A stretch of DNA of 64,000 bases from Populus alba (Eukaryota > Streptophyta > Magnoliopsida > Malpighiales > Salicaceae): contig NC_133295.1 in assembly GCF_005239225.2 (NCBI RefSeq), forward strand, positions 8,928,001-8,992,000, given 5' to 3'. Positions within the stretch are counted from its first letter, which is position 1, and each line of letters begins with the position of its first letter. Position numbers and translations under genes: made by a program. The notes under the pieces are model-generated. The model did no database searches. It was not told the origin of the DNA and saw only the letters and a list, made by a program, of their open reading frames with translations. Positions 23,644 to 35,737 of the stretch are shown here, in pieces.

Positions 23644-26038
23644 TTATCCCACAGGCGACGGGGCAATAGCAGGTGACGAGGCAGTAACAGGCGATGGTGC
23701 TGCTGAGGCTGGTGGAGCATTCGTGGCGTTGACACGACCAAATCCGAATTTCTTGATAAGTTCATTTGCAATCAGCTCATTGGCGCTGTCCGATGGATGG
23801 TATTCGTCCCAAAACACGTACTTGCTTCTATCCTCGCACAGCGTTGATGCCGGAAGACATGTAAGGGCAGGTCGTATTTGCCCAAAGGAGCAGCATGGCG
23901 AGTCCGCATTGTCAAATCCTACAAACATGAAACCCAGAACTTGTCATGTAAAAATGAAGGAAGGAAAACGTCCGAAGCTACTTTTTTCTAATTTCCTCAC
24001 TGTTTTGTCTTTGAAGCTTCGTTGCTGCAATGGCTGCCAGCTTAATTTCAAGACAATTGATGAACTAGGTTTAAATTTGCCGAAACCATTTATTTAGTTT
24101 TAGTGTAACATAACAAGATTATCATCTATTATATAACTCAAAAACTAATAGGTTTCTTTATATAAAATGCATAAATAAAAGCAGCCAACCCGTTTATACT
24201 AATATATAGTTCATTGCATTTACAATTTATATGTTTAGATGAGTAATTTTAAAGAGAATCGCAATGTCATGGACGACGTTTTTGATTGTCATTATATTAC
24301 ATGCATTAATTATACTAAAACATTATACTAAATTAGCACATGATTAAGAATCTAGTTGCTAAAGAAACTCATTACAAAGAATTAAACTTTATTTTATAAA
24401 GAAATAACGACCAAAATTAAAGAACTTTCAAATGAGTATCAATTTGGAAATTGCTACAGCATGTTGAGGATAGCCTCTGTGGTATTTTTCTACGAAAAGA
24501 CTGAGTAGTTTATTATACATTTTACCGATTTAATTATCTCTCTAAATTCTTCGTTGGATTAATTATCCAAAATAACGAATCTTCGTTAGACTCGTCAGGA
24601 TTGGTTCTTAGAAAAGAATAGCGAACAACTTCAGAGTAGCATGCATCATAAAGATAATTCAGATAGCTGCCTGCTACGACCGGCAGAGTAAAATTGAGAT
24701 GAGCTAGAGAGAAAGGGAGGAAGCACACGCACCGTATTTGTTTGGATTGCTGATGACATCGTTGACAACATCATAAGCTTCTCCAAATTTGAAGCTAGCG
24801 TTTACAAGTTTGGTGGACAGATTATCTAATAACTTGCTTGCAGCTGTGTTGAAAGCAATCGCTAGTTTGTTTGTTTTCTCTTGACAATTTCCGGTTGTGC
24901 TCAGGACCCTTTGGAGAGGGATGCAGCCCATCGGTCCCAGCCCGAAAACCATCAGCTTCCGTGCTCCGAAGCTATGCAATTTCTGTACAGGATTAACAAC
25001 ATTAACGTAACCCTTTGAAACTGAAAGACAGATGAGGATATATCTTCTTAGTTTTCACAAGTATTCTCTCTGATTTTTAAAATTCAAATCAAACACGTTT
25101 GGAGCACTCAACTTACTCTTAGCTGCCCTTCAAGAGTTTCCATTAAATAATCAATGAAAGACTGGTCATTGTACTTCCATGAATCGCTGTAAACTGGCAT
25201 CAAATAATTGTTGATGAAGTCATTGCTTCCTAATGCAACCACATATTGGGATTCTTTGAAAAACTCATCTGATTTTTCTTTCCCAATTTTGCTTATTATC
25301 ATCTGCTGCGTTCCTTGAAACAACTCAATTTGCTTATTGAGAGAAAGTCTCTGAATCTGTCAAAATCAAGTTATATGGATTTAAATATCTGCAGGTCTTA
25401 ATTAGGGCTAGCGCGCGCGCGTGTGTGTAAACATATATATATACACTCCTAGTAATTGATTAACTTACAAAGTAGCCACCAGTTTCATTCAAAATGCCAC
25501 CACCTCCAGATGCATAGTTTACACCATTTTCCAGGATCAAATCTTCGGTTAAAGATGGGCTTAGAAAAGCAGGTGGTCTCGGTAGCCCAGTATTGTCACC
25601 TGCCATATATATATAAACGAATTATATTATCAGGGAACTATATATTATGAGTAAAAAGTGAAAGAAAACACTTCTTTCTAGCTTAATTCGATCAAAATCA
25701 ACAAATTCTAATAATATATAGCTGCATTGCGCGCCGGCATGCTGCTAAATAAAGTATATAGTTGGCATGCATGCATGGTGAGCTCTTTCGACGTTACCTA
25801 TTATATCAGCAACCGTCCGCCCATTGGTGAACCTGCCGTTAGGCAGTCCATTGCCAAAATCTATACCATACCATGGCAAGCTCGCCTGAGCAAGACTCCT
25901 GCTCAGGTACATGTTGTTGCCGACATCCGAGAGTGAATCTCCGAAAATGAACTGCACAATCTTGCATTCACCGCCATCAATCGTAACTCCGAGGACAGCC
26001 ACCACCACCCATATCGCTAAGGCAACGTCGAACTTCAT
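23644..26038 (-). CDS. Secreted GDSL esterase/lipase (SGNH hydrolase)
   Basis: Read on the minus strand, exons 26038-25798, 25599-25469, 25356-25117, 24982-24733 and 23918-23644 give 378 aa, normal for plant GDSL enzymes. Residues 1-25 are a signal peptide (hydrophobic WVVVAVLGV core). Block I GDSLSDVGNN is at 33-42 with nucleophile Ser35. Block II Gly lies in NYASGGGGI (108-116). Block III GSND is at 167-170 with Asn169. Block V DEYHP is at 325-329 with catalytic Asp325 and His328. All catalytic residues are present, so an active extracellular acyl-ester hydrolase is expected; the natural substrate is unknown. The C-terminal tail (354-378) is rich in Ala/Pro/Ser, resembling arabinogalactan-protein sequence. 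It closely resembles what I recall of Arabidopsis At1g74460. Five exons is the usual plant GDSL layout. Intron 4 is the longest (814 nt), intron 2 the shortest (112 nt). Confidence 0.96.
25411..25446. repeat. Alternating purine-pyrimidine tract (GC)n(GT)n...(AT)n
   Basis: Within the 112-nt intron 2 of the GDSL gene, a (GC)5 run passes directly into (GT)4, then a short aaac break and an (AT)n run. This composition is classically Z-DNA prone. It lies about 20 nt from the intron's donor on the coding strand. Confidence 0.85.
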
Positions 26039-26309
26039 TTCTTCAGAGAGTAACTACTGGTGTTTTTCCCGGTTCTTCAGATTATGATGATTTGAAATAT
26101 CACCATGCAGGATTTGATTTAAACAAATGCCAGAGTGAGATGCTAAAGATTTTGTGCAAGGCGTTGTAACTACTGTGGATAACTTGTGAGTCAGAGGGTA
26201 GATATTGTTTGATGAACAAATTGTTACACTGACCCAAACCTACTACAACGACCACGTACTCCTTCGAGTTCTGGTTTGTTACAACTCACAGCGCCATCAA
26301 AAGTTGGCC

Positions 26310-26345
26310 CTCTCTCTCTCTCTCTCTCTTATTATATGACACGTG
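26310..26345 (-). promoter_or_regulatory. CT/GA-rich element and G-box upstream of the GDSL gene
   Basis: A (CT)n run at 26310-26330 and a palindromic ACACGTGT G-box (core CACGTG 26340-26345) lie about 270-310 bp upstream of the GDSL start codon. G-boxes are bound by bZIP and bHLH factors. That they act on this gene is inferred only from position. Confidence 0.45.
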
Positions 26346-26496
26346 TACTTTAATTAACGGTGGCTTCTGGATACCCATGTTATGTGTCTTGAAGCCCTCA
26401 AAATGCCTCTCTGATTGGTCAATTACTATATTGTCCTTCGTCAAAAACAAAAGGGCAGGGGAGTACTTTTCTTTTTCTGGCCAGAAAGACACAGCT

Positions 26497-26678
26497 AGTG
26501 TTTGGCATTAAAATATTTTTAAAAAATTTTAATTTTTTTTAATTTTTTTATATATTTTCATATTATTTTAATATATTATATCAAAAATAATTTTTAAAAA
26601 ATAAAAAAAAATTATTTTAATATATTTTATAATAAAAAACACTTTAAAAAACAACTATTATTATATTTTAAGCACCTT
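26497..26678 (-). mobile_element. MITE-like element
   Basis: It begins agtgtttggcatt, has an AT-rich core with the words atcaaaaataatttttaaaa and ttattttaatatattttat, and ends caactattattatattttaag. The core order matches the minus-type copies of the family. Confidence 0.6.
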
Positions 26679-26931
26679 TGATCCTTTCCAAAAACATCAT
26701 TAAATGAAAAATCTTCATCAAGGTAAATTTTTATTTTTCCTTTTACGAAGCTTGCTTCATCAAAGTAAATTCATAGATATATAAATTCAACATTTTTTTA
26801 TCGAAACTAGAAAACGTGTGTATTTGAAGTTTTAGTTGCAGAAGAAAGGAATTAAAATTATTTATCGAATATATAGTTGTTGAGAATTTATTTTTAGGTT
26901 TAAAAAACACACCACACCTACACCGACACCT

Positions 26932-26963
26932 ACACCTACACGCCTTGGTGAGCGTGTAGGTGT
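26932..26963. repeat. Perfect 11-bp inverted repeat in a CA-rich patch
   Basis: ACACCTACACG at 26932-26942 and its exact reverse complement CGTGTAGGTGT at 26953-26963, with a 10-nt loop. It follows several degenerate acacctac units from 26908. No function is suggested. Confidence 0.85.
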
Positions 26964-28129
26964 GTTTTTGGAGAAAAATAAACCAAAGTAAAAGGTCTTC
27001 GAAATTCAACAACACCGCTAGATTATGGACGATGATTTTTATCGTTCGAGAGCTTCTTTTTTTTTTTTTATTAAATTTTCTTCAAGGTCGGGCCTGATGT
27101 ACTGTAGCCCATGCACACCTTCTACCAAGCCTAACGTGTTTACGCTGGTTTTTTTTTTTTTTTTTAATAAATACCTTTTTTCCAATATATTTTATTTTTT
27201 TTATAAAGGAAGATTACTAAAACAAATTATAAATTTCTCTAAATTTTGTTTCCTCTATCTTCATACCTTTTCTTTCCACTTGTTTCTTCGTGGAAACAGA
27301 ATTAAATGAAAAGTTTATAAACACAATGACTAGGACAACTAAATATAATAAATAAAAACAACAGCAACAATAATAAATTATTATTTATCATTTATTTGAA
27401 TAAAAAGTGATATTAATAATTATATATCTTTTAATAATACAATATGGATGTATTTATACCCAATAAATGAAAAACAATTAATGTAAATATACAATAAAGA
27501 CTGTTTAATAAGTAATTGTTTATTGAAAGGGGAAAATAGGAAAACATACTGGAAAAAATACAAAAGAAAGCAACATTTTTTAATTAGAGGGTATATTATA
27601 AGAAAATATTCTTCTAGTTCTTTTGTTTTATTTCTTTTTTATATATGTTCTTTTGATTTTTTTAATGTTAAAAGAACACATAAAGATAGGGAAATACATC
27701 TTCTCATATGAAATTTCAATTATTTTTTTAATTTATGTTCGAAATTATACAAGGTACATTGTTATTTATTTAATTAAAGATATACTAAGTTAGAAATGAT
27801 GATATGGTGAGCAATCTAGAATATTTGTGTAATATAAGATCGATGTAAGAAAATAAGGTGAGAGAAAAAAGGTAAAACATAATATATAAAATAATATACT
27901 ATCCATTCTATATTTTTTTGGTGTATTTTTTAGTTTTTTTTTGTTTTATGTTAATCGATACTTTTCCAATACATAGAGCAATTTGTCTTAGTGTCAAATC
28001 ATGCCAAAAAAAAAAGCATATATTTTGCATATTTATAGGAAGAGAGTCTTTGTGATTTCTAAAATATATTTATAATCAAATCATATTTATTAATTATTTT
28101 ATTTTAATTTTTAATTAATAGTTCTTATA
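26964..28129. other. AT-rich intergenic DNA
   Basis: No gene. Poly-T runs near 27058 and 27150 and general AT-rich sequence. The part from about 27500 may already belong to the retroelement-like block that follows. Confidence 0.4.
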
Positions 28130-28745
28130 TATGTAGCTTATTAGATTCTCTAATAATTTAGTTCAAATATAAATCACAACCCAAAATAAAATAGAGTTAA
28201 ATAAATTAATTTAGTATTAATTAAAAAATTAATTTATTTATATTTAAAGATCAAGTATAATATAAAGCAGCCTATCATGATCCCTTAATGATTAAAAAAG
28301 TCATAAGTGGTTTGACTTAAGTCTTTTAGTAACCAGTTTCTCACTATAATTATTATTTTTTATCAACGATGTTTTGATTTAGATATTATAACATGAATTG
28401 TGTATACTATGTCTAATCATATTTGTTCTCTACACCATATTCATGAATTTTTTGAATAAGATTTAAACTCTTTTTTTTTTCAAATCTCATTTCACATATG
28501 CAAAAATTTACAATCAATATTAGTTTAAAACATATGGAATAATTTTTCTTAATTCATGTAAAGTGATGAATTCTCTATTGGTTACTCAAATACCTTCATA
28601 TAGTTTTTATTATGTTCATTATCTGCTCATTTGTTTCTCTTGATTAGAACGTCATGTACTAGGATCGAAGCATAACATTCGCTATATAAGATAACTTAAT
28701 GATTCTGTATCTAAGAATCATTTACAGAACCGTCACGTGAATCTT
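28130..28745 (+). repeat. LTR-like dispersed repeat, copy 1 of a second family
   Basis: It aligns in the same orientation with about 61445-62050. Shared words include gtcataagtggttt, gatttagatattataacatg, ggtgatgaattctct, taccttcatatagtt and the closing taagataa-t-atgatt stretch. By eye identity is around 80%. It is non-coding. The composition suggests a retrotransposon LTR, possibly Ty1/copia. Confidence 0.7.
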
Positions 28746-29683
28746 TTTCATAGACATCGGTGATATCTCTATATAGAATTATCATGCGGGTAAATTTAGT
28801 GTACATTTCATTTGACAAACACTTACATGTTAATTATATATATCCCTCACACCTTAATTTAAGAGTATAATTGCTTCTTTTCACGGTGAAAAGAACATAA
28901 TATAAATCAGTCTTAACAACTCTAATTAATATTTAATCGTAATAGAGCATTGACCAAGAATATTTAGAAACAATGCTTAAATGCAATAGGATTATTATAA
29001 TTATAACAAATTTATAATTTATTTTACAAAGCATTTTTGTCCAAGAACTTTATCTTTACTCTAGATTTCTTAATCAAATATTTGATAAATATCAAAGATA
29101 AATAAAGCATATATTAAAAATAAATATGTTTTCATAAACAAAATAAACACCACCGCGTGTAACGAAATGACCGAACATAAACACTAACATATATATAGGT
29201 ATAATTTCTGGGCAATAATTTTCAAAAGTGTTGCTATAGCTATCACATGTGTGGCATGACCTAACCATACGCCTCACCCCCACATGTGACATGCCCAGGG
29301 ACAAGAGAGGAGGTGGAAGCACCCAACTCATTCTTGTCCATAAGAGGGTCTGAGATACATTCCTCCATTTCCTTTTTCTTTAAATCGTAATGCTAATTAT
29401 TATTTTTGCATCGTTTAGTTTTCTTAGAGAATCGGTTCCTGCTACTTCTTTTTTCATTGCTATTTCATTCCAATTCATTTACTTTTTATAAAGCTTTGGC
29501 ATATTCTAGAAAAATTACAAGAAAACCGGATTATGAATTTGATTAATTTATCTGTAATTTGGCCTTTATAATTTATACAATTTTTTTGATCTATGACTTG
29601 ATATGTTTATGTATTTTGATTTTTCTTTTTTCTTTTTTATAATTGATTGGATGGTTGTACTGTAGTTCTTGTAGCATGGGAAG
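28746..29683. other. AT-rich intergenic DNA, possibly the rest of the LTR-like element
   Basis: No gene. A GC-richer patch at 29140-29340 (caccaccgcgtgtaacgaaa to cccaactcattc) has no recognised family. Confidence 0.35.
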
Positions 29684-29795
29684 CTAGAAAGCCACTAGTG
29701 ATAGAGAAGTGGAGATGGCACCTCCTTAGGCTATATATGGAGGTTCGTTTGAAGATCCTCTTCACTTCTCTCTACCATATTGATGTACACTTCTA
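29684..29795 (+). ncRNA. Candidate pre-miRNA-like hairpin, family unknown
   Basis: A 112-nt segment can fold on itself. The outer stem pairs CTAGAA (29684-29689) with TTCTAG (29790-29795). The main stem pairs TGATAGAGA-AGTGGAGA (29699-29715) with TCTTCACTTCTCTCTACCA (29759-29777), with a 2-nt bulge and a few mismatches. The inner stem pairs CCTCC (29721-29725) with GGAGG (29739-29743). A donor-like aag|gtatgtg follows at 29805. The size and arm spacing fit plant miRNA precursors. I do not recognise a known mature miRNA; chance or a small fold-back element is possible. Confidence 0.4.
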
Positions 29796-29964
29796 GGAAG
29801 GCAAGGTATGTGATTGCATTTTTAATTTTAAGAAATTGATTAATACTTAATCATGCATGTGATCATGGAAATGTCAATTTTGATGTAGCCAATCAATATC
29901 ATTAACTATTATTAACTTGGAATAATTAACCAAATTCAATATCTCTTATATTTCGGGATGATCA

Positions 29965-31307
29965 TGTCGAATGTTAGTAAATCCTACTTGTTGTAGAAAT
30001 TTAGCTTGTGCTCCCTTGCTGTTATTGTGTAGCTCCTGTTATCCCTCCTATATTCATAGATATACCATGTTATTTCATATTCAAAATATATTTTTTTTAA
30101 CAAAAATAAAATCAGAAAACATTGACTTCCCTTCAACAATTTCTTCCTTCACATTTGTGTTTTCCATTACATCTCTTAAGATCATTGTTTTTTTTTAAAA
30201 AAAAAATTAATCATAACTAACATTACAAATCTTGTTTTCTGAACATAGTTTATTTTCTTTGAACATTAAAACCCATAACTGTATATTTTTTTAAGGGAAA
30301 GAAGCCCAATTCTACCCCTAACGCATCTAAATAACTTGTTTTAGCAACTTGTCGAAATTGCTAATAGAGATGACACCTCAATCTCTCCTCAAAGTTTTAT
30401 CTATATCTGGAGTTCTAGGACTCTAAATTAGGCAGGGTCAATCTTGTCGGAAAGCTAACATCTTGGCTATAACATCTATGAAATAACATTTTTTAAATTC
30501 TATTATTTTTAGGCTTGAATCCCCTATGAAAGTTAGGAAGATGAATCTGCCCAGTTTCGTCAATATTTTAAATGAACCCTCAAATATCCTCATTTTCCAC
30601 TCCAAAACAAGCATTTTTTCACATTATAAGTAACACATGACAAGCAATTTAGAAAGAAGATCATAAATTCTTCTCTTCCAATTCACCCCCTAGCACCTTT
30701 GCTTCTTTAACCATTGAATTTTTTTCTTTGGTATCTTTATATAATTTAACATTCAAGACAATCTTCAATACTTTAATTAATTCAATTCCACATGATTCTA
30801 TATTTTTTTCAAATTTCTACTCAAGAACCTTAACTCAAATTCAAGATTAATACACCAATTCCTAATTGAATTCAAATTGGCTTACATAATCAAGTTTAGG
30901 GCTCGTTACCTAATGATAAATTAGACTTCAATCTTTAACTAGTTGAAAAATTCCAACAACTCCCTTTTTGCAGAGTAGCTGGCCCTCACTCTCTCCCCAT
31001 AATTTTCTTCACTTGTTTCTTGCCAATTTCCTTGCCTGTAATGATGCTTTCCTTACTAATTGATCCAAGCCTTGTGTAAACTTACCAAATTTTGGTGTTT
31101 TTCTCTTAATTTTTGGTGGAAAAATCAAATTTCTCTTCTCCCTTTTATTGTCTTAAGGATAAGAAAAATGGGTATTTATACTCTCATTTTTTTTTAATTT
31201 TACATTTGACCCCACTTACTTAAGTGTTTTATTTTTTACCCCTTTCTTTCTTTCTTTTATTATTACACCCCTTTTTATCTTTTATAATTTCATTCCTCAA
31301 CATTTGA

Positions 31308-31352
<45 letters not shown>

Positions 31353-31550
31353 TCAAGAAATTCATACCATAAAATTTTTCAATCCCCAATTTATTTAATT
31401 TGTACATTAATTATCTCATTTTCTTTCTTTCATCTATATTATTTTAAATTTATGTAAACGTTTATTCTCAGGGTTTACACTATTCATTACTCATTAGGCA
31501 AGACAACCATCCAAAAAACACCAACCAATCCGGGTGGGTCGGGGCGGCAT
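29965..31550 (-). mobile_element. LTR-retrotransposon LTR-like copy, minus orientation
   Basis: It aligns with about 36610-38100. Shared landmarks are gtgctcccttgct near 30010, atctggagttctaggact near 30404, attttggtgtttttctctt near 31090 and gggtatttatactctca near 31170. Read on the minus strand the last word gives a TATAAATA box, which argues that the element runs right to left. There is no coding sequence. An (AT)n run at 31311-31349 interrupts it. Confidence 0.65.
31311..31349. repeat. (TA)n microsatellite
   Basis: About 19 TA units inside the LTR-like copy. Confidence 0.95.
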
Positions 31551-31614
31551 CTATTGGGTTTAGATTAAATTACAATCCATAATGTTAAGGGATGAAATTG
31601 AAAACAAATTAGAA

Positions 31615-31990
31615 TTAGAAAAATGCTAAAAATAAAATAAATAGCTACTAAAAAAATGAGGACTAAACTTGAAAATAAAATTGAATAAAATTAAATTGAA
31701 AAAAAAACCTATAGAAGATAAAAAAAAATAAAAAACAAAATAAATAAAAATAAAACGAATAAAGACAAAATTTGAAATGAAAACTAAATGAAATCAAATG
31801 ATATGGATGAAATTGAAAGAAAAAAATTAACCTATAAAAGATTTTGAAAAAAAATATAGATGCAAATAAAAAAAATGGGGACCACATTATATAAACAAAA
31901 CAAATGAAAGGGAACTTATGTAATTTGTCTAAAAGATGAGAGAGAAAAGGAAAAAAAGAAGAAAAAAATCTATCAAAGTCATCCATTATC
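31615..31990. other. Strongly purine-rich, strand-asymmetric tract
   Basis: For about 375 bp the plus strand is almost all A and G, built from words like gaaattgaaa, aaaataaaat and gaggactaaactt. This explains a long Phe/Tyr-rich chance frame on the minus strand (31663-32004). It resembles the low-complexity part of plant LTRs (ttcaatttagtcct when read in reverse). Confidence 0.6.
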
Positions 31991-32817
31991 ATGTTCTCCA
32001 CCATTAAAAAGCTCTTGATTTGCTGTTTTTAACAATTAACATCACTATTAAAGGTGATGTTTAATCGTGGAAGGAGTTACACACGCCATTCAAAAAACAA
32101 GAGATTTTCTCACTTATTAGTACTTGCAGTGCGCATGCCAACAATCTTTTCTTTTCAAATATATTTTATATATATTAAAAAATCCAACCATCTCTAACTC
32201 TAGCCAACAATTGCAAAAAAAAAAAAAAAAAAAAAAAGAAAGAAAGTGATGAAAGACCCTGACCCAAATAAAAGAAAAACAAAATTACAATAACAAAAAA
32301 GTTAAAAAACACAGGTTGTATTTTTTGTTTTTAAAAGATAAATTAATAATTTAATTATTCAATAAAAATATAAAAAAAATTAATTTACTCCAAATAAATT
32401 GATAATATCATTTTAACCCGTGAAAAGACTTTTTCTCTCTCTCTCAAAACTCAGCCTTTTTCATACAAATATGTTGGGCAAAGTTATTGGTGCATTGTAA
32501 TAATCCACGTTGCACTCAGTCTTGTTTTACATTGAAAGGCTGATGGGTTTGTTATTTTTTTAATAATAATAAAATTAAATTATTAAGAACATCCCCCGAA
32601 ATCCAAAAGCAATATCCATATCCAATCTATACCATTCACTTTGTTAATCCAACGGCCAGCGTCTCCTCATATCCAAAACCTTATCCACCAGAAATCTTGG
32701 TACTCCTGCAAGAATTACTAAGAAAATCCAAGTTCGTACCAATGCTGAAGTCATCAGAAAAGATGAACAATATATTTTAAAAGGCTCAAAGACACACTCA
32801 AACCCAACCGTAACAAA
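31991..32817 (+). promoter_or_regulatory. Upstream region of CHLP
   Basis: Repeat-like DNA up to about 32240, with a poly-A run of about 23 bp at 32215-32237, gives way to the promoter. A CTTATCC word near 32680 is an I-box-type core (GATAAG on the other strand) of the kind found in light-responsive plant promoters. That role is inferred from motif and gene identity only. No clear TATA box is visible in the last 100 bp. Confidence 0.35.
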
Positions 32818-34958
32818 ATGGCTTCTTCCATTGTCTTCAAATCCTTCACCGGACTCCGGCACTCCTCCCAGGAACATCCCAAAGTACTCCATTCCCACGC
32901 AAACCCCATATCCTCTTTCTCACACCGCCGCTTTCGAATCACAGCCAGCAAGTCTAGTCCGAAGCTCCAAAACCGCAACCTCCGAGTAGCCGTCATCGGC
33001 GGCGGTCCTGCCGGTGGTTCCGCTGCAGAGACATTAGCCAAAGGAGGCATTGAAACATACCTCATCGAACGAAAGCTGGACAACTGCAAGCCATGCGGTG
33101 GTGCCATCCCTTTGTGCATGGTGGGTGAGTTCGACCTCCCACTGGACATTATAGATCGGAGAGTGACCAAGATGAAGATGATCTCTCCTTCTAATGTGGC
33201 CGTTGATATTGGGCGAACTTTGAAGCCTCACGAGTACATTGGCATGGTGAGGCGTGAGGTGCTTGATGCTTACATGAGAGAAAGAGCATCAACGAATGGG
33301 GCTAAAGTGATAAATGGTTTGTTCTTGAAAATGGACATTCCTAAAAAAGGTAGTGAAAATATTAATTCACCCTATGTCTTGCATTATACTGAGTATGATG
33401 GGAAGAAAGGTGGAACTGGAGAGAGGAAAACTTTGGAGGTTGATGTGGTTATTGGAGCTGATGGGGCAAATTCGCGTGTCGCCAAGTCCATTGATGCTGG
33501 TGATTATGACTACGCTATTGCTTTTCAGGTATAGTTAATTGCTAATGTTAAATATTTCTCATTAATTGCTTTATATTTCTACTTTAAATTTATATGCTTT
33601 TGGTAACATCTTCCTTCACACACTGCTTTAATGAGATCATTTACGTTCTGTTCAGTTGTGAATTGCCTTGAAGGCGTTGCTTAAAACTTTTATCCAAATG
33701 TGGAAGATGTTGATTTCACATTCCTACAGTAAAAATTTATATAAATTATATATTGAAATTTCATTTAATAACTTCAATTATAACATTTTGGGTTAATTAA
33801 TAGCATAAAGTAAATTGAGTTTATATAAATTACATGAGGTATCATCATTGTTCTTGTTGCTCTTGTTTTTGTCTGTTGATCAACTGCATTGGAGAGTCCT
33901 TCGATCTCACAATAATATGGTACAATATTGAATTTCATCAGTGGATTGACGAATATATATATAAAATCATAGCTGCAATGAATACCGTAGTCATGCAGCT
34001 GAAATTTTGGTGCTCGTTTGCCATCTAGCTAATCTTATTATTATTATTATTATTATAGCCCTGATACTATATTCTCTCAACTGTTTCTGTAAATAAACAT
34101 TTTAGATAAAATGTTTACATAAGCTTCTGGCATACAGGGCATTTTTTATGCTTCCACAGTTGGATTTTGCTCAAACATTATTGTATTGAACTGATGAATC
34201 CTCCTCTGTTAATGCTCCTGAATTCTTCTTAATCTTTCCCCACCTCATATTTACAGGAGAGAATAAAAATCCCCAGTGATAAAATGGTGTACTATGAGAA
34301 TTTAGCTGAGATGTATGTTGGTGATGATGTATCACCAGATTTCTACGGGTGGGTCTTCCCCAAATGTGACCATGTTGCTGTTGGAACTGGCACGGTGACA
34401 CACAAAGGTGACATAAAAAAATTTCAACTAGCCACAAGAAACAGAGCCAGGGACAAGATCCTTGGTGGTAAGATTATACGAGTGGAAGCACACCCAATAC
34501 CAGAACACCCCCGGCCTCGCAGATTATCAGGGAGGGTAGCGTTAGTGGGTGATGCAGCTGGGTATGTAACCAAATGCTCCGGTGAGGGTATCTATTTCGC
34601 AGCCAAAAGTGGTAGAATGTGCGCTGAGGCAATAGTTGAGGGTTCTGAAAATGGCAAGAGGATGGTGGATGAAAGTGACTTGAGGAAATATCTGGAGAAA
34701 TGGGACAAGACATACTGGCCTACATACAAGGTGTTGGATGTGTTGCAGAAAGTTTTCTATAGATCAAACCCAGCAAGAGAAGCTTTTGTGGAGATGTGCG
34801 CAGATGAGTACGTGCAAAAGATGACATTTGATAGCTATTTGTACAAGAGGGTAGTGCCTGGGAACCCCTTGGAGGATTTGAAGTTAGCTGTGAATACCAT
34901 TGGGAGCTTGGTGAGGGCCAACGCACTCAGGAGGGAGATGGACAAGCTTAGTGCATGA
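32818..34958 (+). CDS. CHLP: Geranylgeranyl diphosphate reductase, chloroplastic
   Basis: Two exons, 32818-33528 and 34257-34958, with a 728-nt GT-AG intron, give 470 aa; CHLP proteins are about 465-470 aa. Residues 1 to about 50 are Ser/Arg-rich, a plastid transit peptide. The FAD-binding motif VAVIGGGPAGGSAAETLA is at 57-74, the Cys-containing PCGGAIP at 92-98, the second dinucleotide-binding element VIGADGANSR at 211-220, and the flavin GD motif VALVGDAAG at 331-339 followed by TKCSGEGI. The enzyme uses NADPH to reduce the geranylgeranyl chain to phytyl, supplying chlorophyll, tocopherol and phylloquinone synthesis at the thylakoid membrane. No inactivating change is seen. The start ATG is preceded by an A/C-rich leader (aacccaaccgtaacaaa) typical of plant start sites. 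Confidence 0.98.
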
Positions 34959-35704
34959 GAGATGATGAACCATGCCATTAAGACGCCTGGTTCTTCCCCC
35001 ACATCGACTTCTATGAGAGAAAAGCTTGAATTAATGTGTCCCTCCTCGAACTTATGCAAGATGATATTTGTAATTGCGCACAAGTAATTTGCGATTTTTT
35101 GTTATCCTTCTAGACTGCACTAGTTTTGCGATGTCAGGAGGATTGATGTTTCGATCTTGGGAACGGCTCTCAACTTGAAAAAACATTGTTCATTTTGCAT
35201 GCCTAAGTGCATATTAATATTTTAAATTATTTGGTGGTGTTTGTTTTCATAGAAATATTTTGAAGTTTATTGTCATCACTCTCATTTCATTTTTTTTATT
35301 GTTTCTAAATATTAATCTTGCAACATTTATTATAGAACACATAATAAGTGTTAATATTTAATCTGAGTTATTGGGTATGTATATTTAAATATTTCATTCC
35401 ATTTATGATATTAACTTCTGTAATCTGTTAATTTTTTTTTATTTTTTTGTTATTGCAGCTTCATGTGTTATTGCAGTTGTGTTTTGCTTCTTTCTTACCA
35501 ATTATCTTATGAAATAATTAATGAAGTAAAATAAATAAATAACATAATAAATCCCAGCTCTTTAGATCATTCCTTACAAAGCATATGTCAATTAAAAGAG
35601 ACCTTTTATGTGTCATGATTATCTTTTTAGAGTCATTTCTTGGAGCACTATCTTCAAAATTACTATTCAAAGAAGACAATTAGCCTAGCTTGGCTTCAAA
35701 AAAA

Positions 35705-35737
<33 letters not shown>

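Noticed and set aside
29699..29720. Similarity of the hairpin arms to miR156 and its star strand
   Set aside because: Only the purine/pyrimidine pattern is similar; the highly conserved miR156 mature sequence is not present.
31663..32004. 113-aa Phe-rich frame on the minus strand
   Set aside because: A product of the purine-rich plus strand; no Met-rich or domain-like structure.
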